Positions 13,225 to 23,434 of a DNA stretch of 64,000 nt are shown here, piece after piece. Within the stretch, counting starts at the first letter, position 1. Each line of letters opens with the position of its first letter. The notes under the pieces were generated by a model. That model was not told where the DNA came from, searched no databases, and saw only the letters and a program-made list of their open reading frames with translations. Source of the stretch: Ursus arctos (lineage: Eukaryota > Chordata > Mammalia > Carnivora > Ursidae); contig NW_026623056.1 in NCBI RefSeq assembly GCF_023065955.2, positions 90,581,256-90,645,255 of the forward strand. The letters run 5' to 3'. A program made the position numbers and the translations under genes.

Positions 13225-16200
13225 TACACACAACTTCCTGTAGGGAGAAGTTGATCTCACTCCTGTGCTGCTTGAAAGTTTGCTCTTCTGAGTAAACACG
13301 TGTGTGTTCGTGGCCAAACTTCCAAGAACCTCAGAGTGCTTCTGTGCCCTTACGTTTTAAGGTGGCTCCTGACCATAGCATTCCCCAAATTTATTTGGCC
13401 TCAGATCCTATTTTTAATAGCACATCTTACCAGACGAAGTTATTTGATACACACTTGGAAAAATTCTGATTTAACTCAGGAAAATCTGAGCTCCTTGTTT
13501 TTTCTTTTCCTTTCTGCCCTCCTTCCTTTCCTTACTCTATATTGCCCGCTTTTACAATGGTAGCATTGTTCTAGATTTTTGTTTTCTTTTTTGATACTGA
13601 CCTTTCTGAAAATGAAGGGGACCATTTCAGCCTGTCATCTTCAAGCAACTTCTGTCTGTCTTCTTTGTGGTCAGTGAACAGGAGGGGCAGTAAAGCCCAA
13701 AAATTATGTTGGCTGAATGTGAGGATGTCATTGGATCCCAAGACACAGGGCTTTTGAGAATTGAGAATTAGAACTGTGCCTAGACCTGAGGCTTAGAGTC
13801 CCTGATGTCATCAGGTGTTTAACTAGGAATTTGACAGCCTCCCGCTGTCACCCAGGAGGACGTGGTTGCTTTAGAAGCCTCTTTCCTAGGACCGCCGTGG
13901 GTGTGACACACCGGAGCCCCCGCCTACCTGCGACATTCACACGCCCTCCCCCTCTCCCCCCAGGCTGAAGGAGGACGCCAAGAAGGTCATAGAAGCACTT
14001 GGAAGTAAACAAATCAGGAACATTCGGTTCAGATCCAGCTGGGTATTTCTTACAGCAAAAGGCTTCGAACTTCCGGCAGAAATTCAGAGAGAAAATGTGA
14101 GTGCTTTTTAAACGTGGCTTCCCACAAGGGGTTAGTGTAGGACGCCCTGTGATTTGAAAGGTTGTGTGTCGGTGATGGCTCCCTGCCTCCAAGACATTCC
14201 TGTGTGAAGTGCGCACCACCCAGGGCCCCGCGGAGCCAGCTGCTCGGGTTTGAGCCCTCACTTCTCTCATGGTAATGTGCCTGGGATTCTGCATTCCTGA
14301 GTCCCGGGCGGATCACAGTAGGTGCCTGTTACGTCATTATAAGGAAACTAGTCCATCACAAGGGGCTTGTAGACCTTGCTCATTACATCAGGAAAAGTCA
14401 CTCGACTGAAGTTCACATTTCCCAAATCTCTAAAAGTAGAAGATTCTTAATGGGCTCTTGGTGCTGCCTTTCCATCGTGGGGCAGCCAACACAGGCTGTG
14501 GCAAGCCTCTCGGTACCTTGCCTCTGTTCAGAGACTGGTAACAGTGCTGGGTAACGGCGCTCACCCGGCCTGTGCGTGCAGCCGCCAGACACACACCAGA
14601 TTAACACAGCCTGCGCTGTTGCCGCAGCTTGGTGCATGATCCATTACAAGTCCCCCCGTCCTGTCCTCTTCATGGAAGAATGGTAAAGAGCAAGAGACGA
14701 ATTAACTTGGTCGCCTGTGAAATTCCAGCTGAGCATTGGCAAATATCGGAGTCACAGGCTGGCCCCTCTGGGGCGGAGACACGGCTCTTTAGGGGACAGG
14801 ACAGCTCCCAGAGAGGAAAGATCAGCAGCACAGCCATGGAGAGAAGTCACCCACTCTTCCCAGGAGAAGGGCTTCCTCTCCAGGAGCCAGAAACTCAAAG
14901 GACGCAGAGACTGGATGTCTCCAGTCCATGCAAGAGGCTGCTTCGGACTTCAGGCTGGGACACCTGGTCCAGGTCCCCTCCTGGTGCCGTGTGGTGTGGT
15001 TATGGGTCTGGGAAGGGAGACAGACAGAAACAGACAGCAGCTGGGCCTTATTGGCAGGACCACCCTTGCTGGGGAAGGGGGCTGGGGGAGGTGGGACGTC
15101 AGTGTGGCCACACAAGCAGGTAACCCGCAACCAGCTCCCAGGGGAGGCCTCATGGCTTCTCTGATGCCCCCCACACACACTGCAGCACCCTGGAGGCTCA
15201 GAAATGAGGGTTATTTTAGCATGCATCTGAAAAAACCCATTTCCCCTTGTAACTCTCATGTGCTTTTGCGGATAGGAAGCCAGTCATGCGGAACATGTTC
15301 GGAGCATTTACCCAGTGCCCTAGCATAGACTTCTCAGTACTAATGATTCAGTCTGGACACCCAGTGTACAGTTGAGGTCTCAGGGACTTGTCCTAACGAG
15401 AGGCATTCCCCGGGCTCTGCGTGGTGGCACTGTCCGGGCCGCACGGTGTAGTGTGGTAAGCCAGGCACAGCTGGGGGAGGGGGCTGGGCGTCCAGTGTCA
15501 GATTTGCCAGGGGCCACGTGTGATCCCACGCAAACCACTTGACCCCTGTGGGCCTCAGTCTGCTGCTCTGGGCAATGACATGAAAGCTAGATAGCTCCAG
15601 GGCCCAGCGCTCTGATGTAGAGGTGCACCCCCCCACCCAGGGCCTTCATCAGGCTGACTCCGCGTAGTAATGCGGCATCACCTCTCCTCCACCCTTGTAC
15701 GATCAGTAGCAGTCTGGCCTCTGAAGGATCTCCAGGCTTTATCCATTCAGCGCTGTGGTCTCGGAAAGTTACTCAACCTCTCTGTGCCTCAGAATCCTCT
15801 CTCGCAAGGAAGGAATAAAGACCATACCTATCACAGAGGGTCCCTGAAGATGAAATGAGAGTAGCACGCAGGGCCCAGCAGGGAACTGAGCAGGGTTCTG
15901 GAATCCAGAGCAACTTCCTGAAGCTTCGCCTACCCTTTCCCAACAGTCCACACCCAGCTTGCCATTCCCAGCCTGAGAGTCTCCTTAAAACACACTGATG
16001 CTGGCCGTACACAGGCCACCTGAGCCAACATCGCAGGGTGGGGCCTGGCTGGTGATTCTGCCGCACAGGAAGGGTTGGACCCAGTGCCCTGAGGGAGGTC
16101 CCAATGCCCTGTGCACATCTCAGCTTCCCCCAGGATCACCTTCCGGCCTGCCCCTTCTCCAGCTGTGTTACCCTGTGCCCTCATCCCCCGTCCCCTCCCC

Positions 16201-19200
16201 CAGCTCCCTCAGCGTCCCCCCATCTGCCCCAGGTCAGGGACCCAGCCAGAGTGCAGGCCGGGCCCTGTACAAGTGCTGCCCTCATCCCACCGTGCCCTCT
16301 GGTGCCCTAGTGTGTCCACGGTATCAAAAAAGCCTGGAGTGAGGCTTGAATCCCTTTTTACTCAGTGTTAACATCTCAACAAACAGGTTCCCTATTAATG
16401 TTCAGCTAAGACATTTAAAATAAAACCTCGTTTGAATTGCAAAGTAGCCGTGGCCCTTGCTTCCCTATCTTCTTTATAAGAGAGAGTTTCTGGGAGGAGA
16501 GGAATCAAGGACAGAGTGGGTGTCCGAACACTGCCCTGAGTTTAGAGAACCAGTGTGTTTTGGAGCAGGGGCTCTGAGGGCATTTCAGGAAAATGCCTGT
16601 CTCGCCTACACCTGTGGGTTGAAGGCTGTCATCCCAGTTGCTACAAGAGCACAAGGACAAGACCTGAATGCAGGGAGCGGTTTCAGTGGAAGCTGTCAGT
16701 GGCTTGGGGGCACGAAAGGGGGTTTGCTCAGATGCTGGTGAGGCCTGAGCTGGAGGGGGCCAGCGCCTCAGGACGGTCTCACCCAGAGCTCGAGTCAAGT
16801 ACTATGGGAGGAATCATTATGCTTTCCCATTCTGGGTATGCAGACTTGCTGTGTGGACTTCCCCAGGGGTGGTGTGCGGCCACGTGGGGCGGGCCTCCTG
16901 GGCCCCGGCTGGTCCCCAGCCACTATCACCTTCATCCCACTGCTGTTCCCAGAGCTGGCTTCCCAGGCACAGCCCACAGGTCATTCCCACATTCAGAAGC
17001 CTTCACCAGCCCCACTCACCCACCAAACTGAATTGTAAGATGTAAGAGACTTGCTTTTTTCCACACTCCCCAGGGAGGGGTCCATACGGCGTTGCTCCGT
17101 GTTCCCCTCCTAACTTAAAGGGAGACGGTCACCATGTCCAGAGCCCCTGATGCCTGCAAGTGAAGAGGGGGGTGTCCTCGAGTCCTTGCAGCAGGAACCC
17201 ACTTGGGTGGCACCAGCCTGGGCTTCCAAACGGAGCAATACATCTACAGAAGGAAAAGTGATGGTGTCTACATCATGAATCTGAAGAGAACCTGGGAGAA
17301 GCTTCGGTTGGCAGCTCGTGTCATTGCTGTCTTTGAAAACCCGGCTGATGTCAGCGCCCTGTCATCCAGGAATCCCGGCTAGCGCGCGGGGCCGAGTGTG
17401 CTATTCCTGGCCGCCTCCCTCCCGGAGCCCTCACTAACCAGGTCCAGGCAGCCTTCCGGGAGCCCAGACTCTGGTGGTTACCGATCCCAGGGCTGACCAC
17501 AAGCCTGTCACAGAGACGTCTTACGTTCACCTGCCCACCCTCCCTCTGGGCAGCACAGACTCTCCCCTGCACTGCGTGGACATTGCCATCCCTTGCAACA
17601 ACAACAGAGCTCACTCAGGGGGTCTGATGTGAGGGCTGCTGGCCCGGGATGTTCTGTGCGTGCATGGCACCATTTCCTGGGAGCACCCACGGGAGGTCGT
17701 GCCTGGTCTCTGCTTCCACAGAGATTGTGACGAGATTGCAGAGGACGAGCAGGCCACTGCGGAAGAGGCCGTGACCAGGGAGGAATTTCACAGTGGACTG
17801 CTCCAGCTCCTGACTGAGTTCACTGCTGCTCAGCCTGAAGCCACAGACTCATCGAAGGCAAGCAGGTGCGCTCTGTGCCTCCCTCCTGAAGACGCGGCCG
17901 GCCACGGAAGACTGGTCTGCAGCTCCCACTGCTTGGGCCACTGAATGGGTAGGAGCAACCACTGAGTGGTCTTAAGCTGCTCTTCCACAAAGGCAAACAG
18001 AATGGAGATAAGGTTGATGGAAAATAAACAGTTTCTAAAAAAAATAATAAGTAAAAATAAAATGTAAGAGACTTTAAGACTGATTCCAGTTTTATAAAGG
18101 AGGAGGAATCTGAGATCCACAAACGAAGAAATAAAGGATAGAAGTCAGACACAGCGTAACCTAGGTTTGGACTTGGACACTGTCACCCTGAGTTTGCGAC
18201 CCGAGGACTGTGATGTCATGTGCCTGAGCCTCCTTGTCTTCACGCTGAACTGTGGGTGGTCAGCCTGCCGTGCTTGGTGTACTCAGCACAGGGTCATCAT
18301 TAGTATCACCTCCAGCATGGTCTCCATCTTGGTCCCTGGTGATCTGGAACCAGACCTAAGACCCTTGTCTTTGCAGCCGAGCCAGTCCCTCCTACTCTTA
18401 TTTCCAAGCTGCATAGGCTCCACATGGTGGCGAAGCCACTCCCACTGCACTCTGCTCTCCTCCACACATCACAGAGCTTTCCCATGCGGGGCCTTTGGGG
18501 AATGAGTCATGTTTTCAACAAGTGTCACTGAGACAACTGGATATCCACATGCTGAAGAATAAATATGGACCCCTACCTCACGCCATATACAAAAATTCAG
18601 TCAAATTGGGGTCAAATAACTAGATATAAGAGCTAGAACTACTAAACTCGCAGAAGAAAACAGAGGCATGTCTTTGTGACCTTGGGTTAGACAGTGGTTT
18701 CTTTGATATGACACCAAAAGCACAGACAACAGAAGAAAGCACAAATACCATCCAGAAAGTGAAAAGGTAACCCACAGAATGGGAGAAAATGTATGCAAAT
18801 GAAGGACTTGTATCCAGAATATATAAAGAACTCTTACAACTCAATAATAAAAAGATAACCCAATTTTAACATGGGCAAAGGATCTGACTAGGCAGTTTTT
18901 CAAAGATATACAGATGGCCAATAAGCACATGAAAATATGCTTATCATTAGCCATTAGGAAAATGCAAATAAAAACCCCAGCGAGATACCACCTCACACTA
19001 ACTAGGGCGGCTGTAATACACAAGACATAGTTAGAAGTGTGGACGAGGAAATGGAGAAATTAGAACCCTCATACACCGCTGGAGGAGATGTGATATACAG
19101 CTGCTTTGGGAAGCACTCTGGCAATTCCTCAAAAAGTTAGACATACAGTTACCAGATAACCCAGCAGTCCTACTCATAAATGTCTACCTGAGAGAATGAA

Positions 19201-20397
19201 AACGTATGTTCACCCAAACACTTGTACCTGAATGTGCATAGCAATATTATCCATAAGAGCCAAAAAATAGAAAACAACCCAAATGTCTGATTAATGGATT
19301 AAAAATGTATAATCAAATATGGTATCGCCATTGGCTGGATATTATGCAGCTACGTGAAGAGATGACATGCCGACCCACGCTACAGCACCGTGAACCTTCA
19401 AAATGGGCTAAGTGAAGAAAACCAAACACACAGAAAACACATATTGTATGATTCCGTTTATATGAAATTTCCAGAACAGGCAAAACCCCTGGAGACAGAA
19501 AGTAGATGAGTGGCTGCCTAGGGCTGTGGACAGTGGGGAGTGACTGCTGACGTGTGTGCTGCTTGTTCAGGTGGTGAGAATGTTCTAAAACTGTGGTGAT
19601 GGTGGCATATCTTTGTGAAAACACTAAAAACCATTGAGTTGTGTGCTTTAAATGGGTAAATGTTCTAGTATGTGGATTACATCTTCGTAAAGCTGTTATA
19701 GAAAAAGGAATGAAAACTAGAATTCCGCAGTCCATAGCAAGTAAGTCATCCTTCTTCTGTGCCAGGTTAAGATGCTCTGTTATCTGTGAAAGAATCAAAG
19801 GTACGAGGGACTAAAGCCCAACCAGTATGAACACACGTTTGCTGAGGAAGAGACTCTACAGTTTCCCTGAAAAACAATACAGCCCTGCACCCAGAAAATT
19901 GAAAATTAAACATGTGAGCTCTGCCATCCAGTATGGCGGCTGCTAGCCAAATCTGCATTGACATTGACATTGACATTTATTTAATAAAGTAGATTTTAAA
20001 ATTCAGTTCATCCGTCACAGTAGCCACATTTTAAGTACGCACGAATCCGACGTGGCTAGTGGCTACTGGACAGCATAGATGACAGAACATCGGCGTCATT
20101 GAAGAAAGTGCTAGAGCTTCATTAACACCTGGTTCAAATATTATTAAGAAACGCGCTGAGAAAAAAAATCAGGTGCCCAGAGTAAGTTAGAGCAAATCCC
20201 GTTCTAGGAAGCGATTCTCTTTCTATGACTTTGCTCGTAACTGACACATTAGTTACTTGTTGAGTAGATTAGTGGATAAATAAAATTCTTTTCTTTTCTT
20301 CACACAGATCAACCACTCTGAGAGTGCAAGGAACAGGTACTCCGGCTGGCCTGCCGAGGTGCAGATAGAAGGCTGCATACCGAAGCAACCAAGCTAA
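947..20397 (+). CDS. FAM3B: FAM3B (PANDER), secreted cytokine-like protein; last six coding exons
   Basis: FAM3B is a secreted four-helix-named but ILEI-fold family protein made by pancreatic islets and gut, with roles in glucose and lipid metabolism. Six exons join in frame: 947-1070, 10671-10729, 11679-11729, 12743-12830, 13964-14096 and 20308-20397. All have AG/GT borders and the phases match. Together they encode about 180 residues plus stop, starting near human residue 55. The start codon, signal peptide and N-terminus lie left of the window. Visible family marks are [35 protein letters not shown] and [15 protein letters not shown]. The four cysteines expected to form two disulfides are present. 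I see no frameshift or internal stop, so the gene looks intact. The next gene, MX2, follows on the same strand. Confidence 0.95.
1555..1960 (-). mobile_element. ERVL-MaLR LTR fragment (MLT1-like)
   Basis: Reading on the minus strand gives the typical MaLR LTR layout: a GGGGTTAGGACTTC-type 5' end seen in reverse, an 'accagtcataaggatta' block and a 'ctcagtctggaggctgg' 3' block. It is an old, degraded non-coding LTR in a FAM3B intron. The subfamily is from memory. Confidence 0.65.
3040..3190 (-). repeat. MIR SINE, antisense
   Basis: Contains the MIR reverse-strand core: a 'tacagacaagcaaatgg' block followed by 'cacacagctagttagtggca' and 'gagccaggattc'. It is an ancient mammalian tRNA-derived SINE. 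No further feature is visible between 1961 and 3040 or between 3191 and 3760. Confidence 0.75.
3760..4737 (+). mobile_element. L1 fragment with ORF1 remnant, sense
   Basis: A-rich sequence with L1 5'UTR/ORF1-type phrases such as 'gagcttgaggatatgtcaat' near 4300. A decayed ORF1 C-terminal segment ([15 protein letters not shown], then VLKAKG) lies around 4660-4728. No complete reading frame remains. It abuts an L1 copy of opposite orientation at about 4738. Confidence 0.7.
4738..6850 (-). mobile_element. L1 ORF2 3' half and 3' end, antisense
   Basis: The plus strand reads as the reverse complement of L1 ORF2, for example 'ttgaatgttaaaccaacctt' at 6334 and 'tttggctttcaac'-like blocks earlier. 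The frame is broken by many stops. This is an old L1M-class copy about 2.1 kb long in the FAM3B intron. Confidence 0.8.
7008..7215 (-). mobile_element. Can-SINE (SINEC1-like) with 20-bp target-site duplication
   Basis: A poly-T start, 'aaagattttatttatttatt', the tRNA-derived A and B box region in reverse and a 'ccacccaggcgcccc' end identify a carnivore SINE on the minus strand. Identical 20-bp direct repeats flank it at 6988-7007 and 7216-7235, so the insertion is fairly young. Confidence 0.95.
7403..7446. repeat. (TA)n microsatellite
   Basis: About 22 uninterrupted TA units in the FAM3B intron. Confidence 0.97.
7940..8720 (-). mobile_element. L1/HAL1 ORF1-like remnant, antisense
   Basis: The minus strand contains two broken frames (8257-7982 and 8423-8211). 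One has [13 protein letters not shown] and an 'ETMEQYLN' segment, resembling L1 or HAL1 ORF1p. The open stretches are fossil pieces, not a host gene. Confidence 0.55.
8810..8990 (-). mobile_element. Can-SINE, antisense
   Basis: 'aaaagattttattt' leads into 'gagaagcagactccccac' and ends in 'gagccacccaggtgc'. It is a diverged carnivore SINE without an obvious intact target-site duplication. Confidence 0.9.
9776..9972 (+). mobile_element. Can-SINE, sense
   Basis: Starts 'acacctgggtggctcagtag', continues with the tRNA-like body and a CT-rich stretch, then ends in 'aataaaatctt' and poly-A. This is the standard SINEC layout in sense orientation. Confidence 0.93.
9987..10010. repeat. (CA)n microsatellite
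   Basis: Twelve CA units shortly after the SINE poly-A tail. Confidence 0.95.
10270..10400 (+). repeat. Probable MIR fragment
   Basis: 'acttcctgtctgtaagatgg' and the following 'gtgctcagcaaatcc' resemble the 3' half of MIR in sense orientation. The similarity is weak. Confidence 0.45.
10671..10729 (+). CDS. FAM3B: FAM3B exon 4
   Basis: Encodes [19 protein letters not shown], the glycine-rich segment typical of FAM3 proteins. The acceptor is tacatttcag and the donor is gtgagt. The exon enters in phase 2 and leaves with one base of a Tyr codon. Confidence 0.95.
10927..11047 (+). mobile_element. Can-SINE (short subtype), sense
   Basis: Begins 'ggggactcctggctgtctca' and contains 'gtgagttcgagccctacatt' (B-box), then 'cagattact' and an A-rich tail. 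A second poly-A run precedes it at 10908-10925. Confidence 0.85.
11679..11729 (+). CDS. FAM3B: FAM3B exon 5
   Basis: Encodes [16 protein letters not shown]. The acceptor is attttcag and the donor is gtaaga. The residue before FDM is His; I recall Cys there in the human protein, outside the four conserved FAM3 cysteines. Confidence 0.93.
12743..12830 (+). CDS. FAM3B: FAM3B exon 6
   Basis: Encodes [19 protein letters not shown] then MVTQDDGAS. The acceptor is gacccacag and the donor is gtgagc. It ends with two bases of an Arg codon completed in the next exon. Confidence 0.94.
13184..13222. repeat. (CA)n microsatellite
   Basis: About 19 CA units in FAM3B intron 6. Confidence 0.95.
13964..14096 (+). 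CDS. FAM3B: FAM3B exon 7
   Basis: Encodes [16 protein letters not shown], then [17 protein letters not shown] and [10 protein letters not shown]. The acceptor is ccccccag and the donor is gtgagt. It ends on a complete codon. Confidence 0.95.
14097..15734 (+). other. FAM3B: FAM3B intron 7, first part, no recognised element
   Basis: GC-richer intronic sequence. A weak MIR-like patch lies near 15510-15600. The open frames here overlap one another on both strands and show no family motif. Confidence 0.5.
15735..15880 (+). repeat. MIR SINE, sense
   Basis: Contains 'agttactcaacctctctgtg' followed by 'cctcagaatcctctctcgca' and 'gatgaaatgagagtag', which follow the MIR consensus order. The block 15881-17039 after it shows nothing recognisable. 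Confidence 0.75.
17040..17052. repeat. Target-site duplication, left copy (RPSA retrocopy)
   Basis: The 13-base word 'atgtaagagactt' recurs exactly at 18062-18074, just after the A-rich tail of the retrocopy. This marks an L1-mediated insertion. Confidence 0.9.
17053..18061 (+). pseudogene. RPSA (pseudogene): Processed pseudogene of RPSA (40S ribosomal protein SA)
   Basis: An intronless copy of RPSA mRNA lies in FAM3B intron 7. It keeps a 5'UTR-like lead ('ggggtccatacggcgttgct'), a start codon at 17134, and recognisable segments such as [40 protein letters not shown] and [12 protein letters not shown]. The coding-derived part ends at a stop at 17973-17975. An AATAAA at 18023-18028 and an A-rich tail follow. 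A small deletion near codon 5 brings an in-frame TGA within about ten codons, and further frameshifts and a shortened C-terminal region follow (about 842 nt against 888 in the human CDS). It cannot encode the ribosomal protein. Flanking 13-bp direct repeats show retrotransposition. Confidence 0.95.
18062..18074. repeat. Target-site duplication, right copy (RPSA retrocopy)
   Basis: Exact match to 17040-17052, immediately 3' of the A-rich tail. Confidence 0.9.
18535..19715 (+). mobile_element. L1 ORF2 3' end and 3'UTR, sense
   Basis: Sequence follows the L1M ORF2 C-terminal coding region and 3'UTR. Marks are 'accttgggttagacagtggt', 'gcaaataaaaaccccagcga', 'cagcagtcctactcataaat' and the terminal 'gtggattacatcttcgtaaa'. 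Stops break the frame. Confidence 0.88.
19890..20110. mobile_element. hAT-type DNA transposon relic
   Basis: 'cacagtagccacattttaag' followed by 'gtggctagtggctactggac' matches the inner end of an old MER-class hAT element as I remember it. Family assignment is tentative. Confidence 0.5.
20308..20397 (+). CDS. FAM3B: FAM3B exon 8 (terminal coding exon)
   Basis: Encodes [19 protein letters not shown], then [10 protein letters not shown] and stop TAA at 20395-20397. It carries the fourth conserved cysteine. The acceptor is tcacacag and the exon starts in phase 0. Confidence 0.95.
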   Translation: MNHSESARNRYSGWPAEVQIEGCIPKQPS

Positions 20398-20590
20398 CGT
20401 CGCACGGCCTTAATAAACATGTGATGTGTAGACCGTTGCGGTGTGGACTGGCCCAAGACTCTTAGCCAACAGTCACTATTTGATGACTATTTGAGGTTTG
20501 TCTTCAAGTGAGCAGCATTTGCTGGTTGTATCCAATCTTGGTACACAGACCGTTTATGCCGGAATTTCTCTAAGTGAAGGCATTCGTGAG
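20398..20590 (+). other. FAM3B: FAM3B 3'UTR (probable extent)
   Basis: The stretch after the stop includes 'tttgctggttgtatccaatc' and 'ttggtacacag', which resemble the human FAM3B 3'UTR as I remember it. The mRNA therefore probably runs past the first AATAAA. The exact end is not visible. Confidence 0.5.
20412..20417 (+). terminator. FAM3B: FAM3B polyadenylation signal AATAAA
   Basis: A canonical hexamer only 15 bases after the FAM3B stop codon, followed by GT-rich sequence. Use of this site would give a very short 3'UTR. Confidence 0.65.
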
Positions 20591-20597
20591 CTGGAAG

Positions 20598-21775
20598 ACT
20601 GGAATGGATGGGAATGGTGAGGGAAGGAAGGGATGCGGCCTGGAACGGAGAGGCTGGGGGAAGCAAACTCTGCTTGTCGGGGCGCGGAGCTGCCGTAGGA
20701 TGGTACCTACACATGAGCCCTGTGTGGCCCAGGCAGCTCTGCAGAGACACAGCCTCTCTTGTGTTAGCACCAAGCACACCCTCCTTTCAGGCCGTCCTCT
20801 CCTAGGACACTGAGCACGGTAGGAGGGCTTGGCAACGCTGCCTCGGTCTACTCCCACTGAGCCCTGGGGGTCCGTGAACTTACTCATTCACCCCACAAAT
20901 CTGGGCGCACCTGCCTTCTGGCACTGGCATCACGGTAGTGGAGGAGGCCCAGGCAGACGTGGGGGTGTCACACCATGGGGCAGGCTGGAGGAGCCCCGGC
21001 AGGTCCAGTAGGCTCTGCTCTTGGGAGGACAGCTAGTTACCCCACTTGCCAGGAGACACATCGTTAGATCCAAGTGTCCACGATACCCACGCTTGGTGAA
21101 GGATGTCTGACCACGCATCTGATTTGGGGTTCAGGAAGTCACGCCATGGCCAAGCGCCCATTCTGACACCCTTCCCGAGCCTGGCTCCGAAGTCAGGTTG
21201 GAGTCTTGCCTCCCAGAGCGTCTAGCGTTTCATGTGGAAGGTGGAGGAGTTGGGATGGGTGAACGCATTCAAGTATCTGTATCAGTAGGACTCCTATCAA
21301 ACACCCAGCAGCCCCTGGCCCCTTGAGTTTCAGCACCCTCAAAGTGTCAAACCACCCCAGTCTTCGTGGCTGACAATGGTACCGATTTCTCCTCGTATCA
21401 CATGTGAGTCGCAGGTTGGCCAGGGCTTGGCCGCCGGGTGCTGGGAGCCAGGCCAGAGGAGGGTCCCCGTAGGCATGGAAGCCAGAAGGAGCAGATATCC
21501 CAGATGCCCCCAGAGCACCTGGCAGGACACATGTGAGCCCCACGTCCTTGCATCCTGTTGCCCGGAGGTATCGGGGTATCAGCCGTGCAGGGACAGGCAG
21601 GGGTGAGTAGTTGTGAGCGGGCATACACCGACCCTGCAGGCCAGGCAGGGCTCTGGCCCTGGGAAGAGCTGGCACCTGCCGGCCCGCTGCCTCGCGCAGT
21701 AGCCCCTCGGGGAGCCAGGGCCCCTCTCTGCAGAGGAGTCTGCAAACCCCTGGGTAGGACTGTGGTTCACGCCCC
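20598..21775. other. Intergenic, nothing recognised
   Basis: GC-rich sequence between FAM3B and the LTR at 21776. Overlapping open frames on both strands lack motifs or splice-supported partners. Confidence 0.5.
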
Positions 21776-22275
21776 GTTATGGACTAAATTATGTCCCCGC
21801 AAAATTAGATCCTAACCCCTGGGACCTCGGAATGTGACCGTATTTGAAAATAGGGTCACTATGGGTGTAGCATGTTAGGAGGAGTAGGGTGGACTGTGAG
21901 CCAGGGTCACCGTGTCCTTATGCAAAGGGGGACATGGACACAGAGCATAGAGGCAGAGGTCCGGGGGATGCTTCCACAAGCCAGGAGGCCCCAAAGACAC
22001 CAGCAAACCCCTAGAAGCCTGGGAAGAGGCTAGAACTGAGCCCCCTTGCGCCCGTGAAGGAAGCGCAGGCCGGCCAGCGCCTTGGACTTCTGGCCTCTGG
22101 AGTGAGGGGAGTCAGTGTCTGCTGTGTAAGCCGCCCGGTCTGCGGGGTCTGTATGGCCGCCCCAGGGATATGGGTACAGTTCCCTTTGGGTTCTGAACTC
22201 TGGCACCCACAGACATTTCTGTACTGAAGGAAGAAGGGAGCGTGTTTGTGCTCTGGCTGGAGTGACTCCATTTTC
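21776..22275 (+). mobile_element. ERVL-MaLR LTR (MLT1-like), sense
   Basis: Begins 'gttatggactaaattatgtc', has 'ggaatgtgaccgtatttgaa' and 'gtgtccttatgcaaa', and ends with 'ccttggacttctggcctctg' and 'gtctgctgtgtaagccgccc'. That is the full MaLR LTR order. Confidence 0.8.
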
Positions 22276-23229
22276 AGAGCCCCTTGGATCTTAGTTCACT
22301 GTCAGGGATGAAGCCTCAGGGCCTCCTGGCCAAGCACGTCCCAGAATCCTGTCCCGGGATGGGAGGCTCCTGCCCCTGCCCCCGCCACCGCCACAGCACT
22401 GGGACCCCTCGGCCTCTGCTGGCGCCTGCGGCGGCCCTCACAGGTACGTCCCCACCTGAGGCACAGACCCCTGGATCATCCGTGTTGTGTTTGCTGCCTC
22501 CAGGGGCCACTGAGCGTGGACGTGTCCCAGGCTCCCAGGCGCCAGCTCTGGGGACAGCCCCATGTCTGTTCTCACGGTGCCACCTGCCGACGCTCAGCTG
22601 CCAGGCTGATCGCCCGCCAAACACAGAGCTTCCTGAGAACGCCCTTCTCAGCCGCGACTTTGGCCATATTCCCTTCATCAGGCTTATGTCTTCTCCCCAA
22701 ACTCTCATTTTATTCCATTAAATAGTGTGGCCGTCACCGGAATGGCTTCCAGAACATTAGCGCATTAGAGAATCAGGCCCGGGTCACTGCTGTGGGTTAG
22801 GCCCCACTGCCGCATTTTCGTTCGGCAGCTCTTGCTGAAGGGTCCTGAAGGCATCCGCTCCGCAGCCTGCAAGGGCGAGTTCCCGGCCGGGAGCAATACC
22901 AGCAGTGGGACAGCTGTGCTGCCACCCCGCAGAGCCCCGGGTCCCCCACCAGCCGCCTCGCTGTGTCCTCCCCTTACTGGGAGGCCCCTCTGGCCTCCTG
23001 TGCGGGGGGGCGGGGGTTCAGGGGTCCTGGGTTCTGGACCGACCAGGAGACATGGGGACGAGGCAGCTGGAGAGTGTAAGGGTGGTCAGTGGGGTGGTGG
23101 GCAGACCGGGGGCGGCAGGGGGGGGGGATGGCTGGAGCTCAGAGGACCCGTACATGCTGTAAGGCAGGTGCATGTCCTCCCGCACCTGTCCAGACCCTCT
23201 GAACGCACATCACCGGGAGTGTGCTTGAC
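22276..23229. other. Intergenic, nothing recognised
   Basis: GC-rich sequence with no coding or repeat signature I can support. Confidence 0.45.
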
Positions 23230-23434
23230 GCGAACTGGGGACTCTGGGTGATGACGCGTCAGTGTAGGTTTGTGGACTGGGACAAAGGTACCACTCCGGT
23301 GGGGATGCCCATCGTGGGGGAGGCTGTGCGCGTGCGGGGGCTGCGGGAAATGGGAAATGTCTGTAACTTCCTCTCCATTTTGCTTTGAACCTACAACTGC
23401 TGTAAAAAATAGTTTAGTAAAAAAAAAAAAAAAG
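23230..23434 (+). mobile_element. L1 3'UTR fragment with poly-A, sense
   Basis: 'gtcagtgtaggtttgtggac', then 'aaaggtaccactccggtggg' and 'tttgctttgaacctacaact', ending in a 14-A run at 23421-23434, follow the 3' end of an old L1 class. Confidence 0.75.

Noticed and set aside
14629..15328. Overlapping open frames of 145-203 codons in FAM3B intron 7
   Set aside because: They overlap on both strands, show no motif and lack conserved splice partners.
17134..17975. RPSA sequence as a functional gene
   Set aside because: Early in-frame stop, frameshifts, no introns, poly-A tail and target-site duplication show a dead processed copy.
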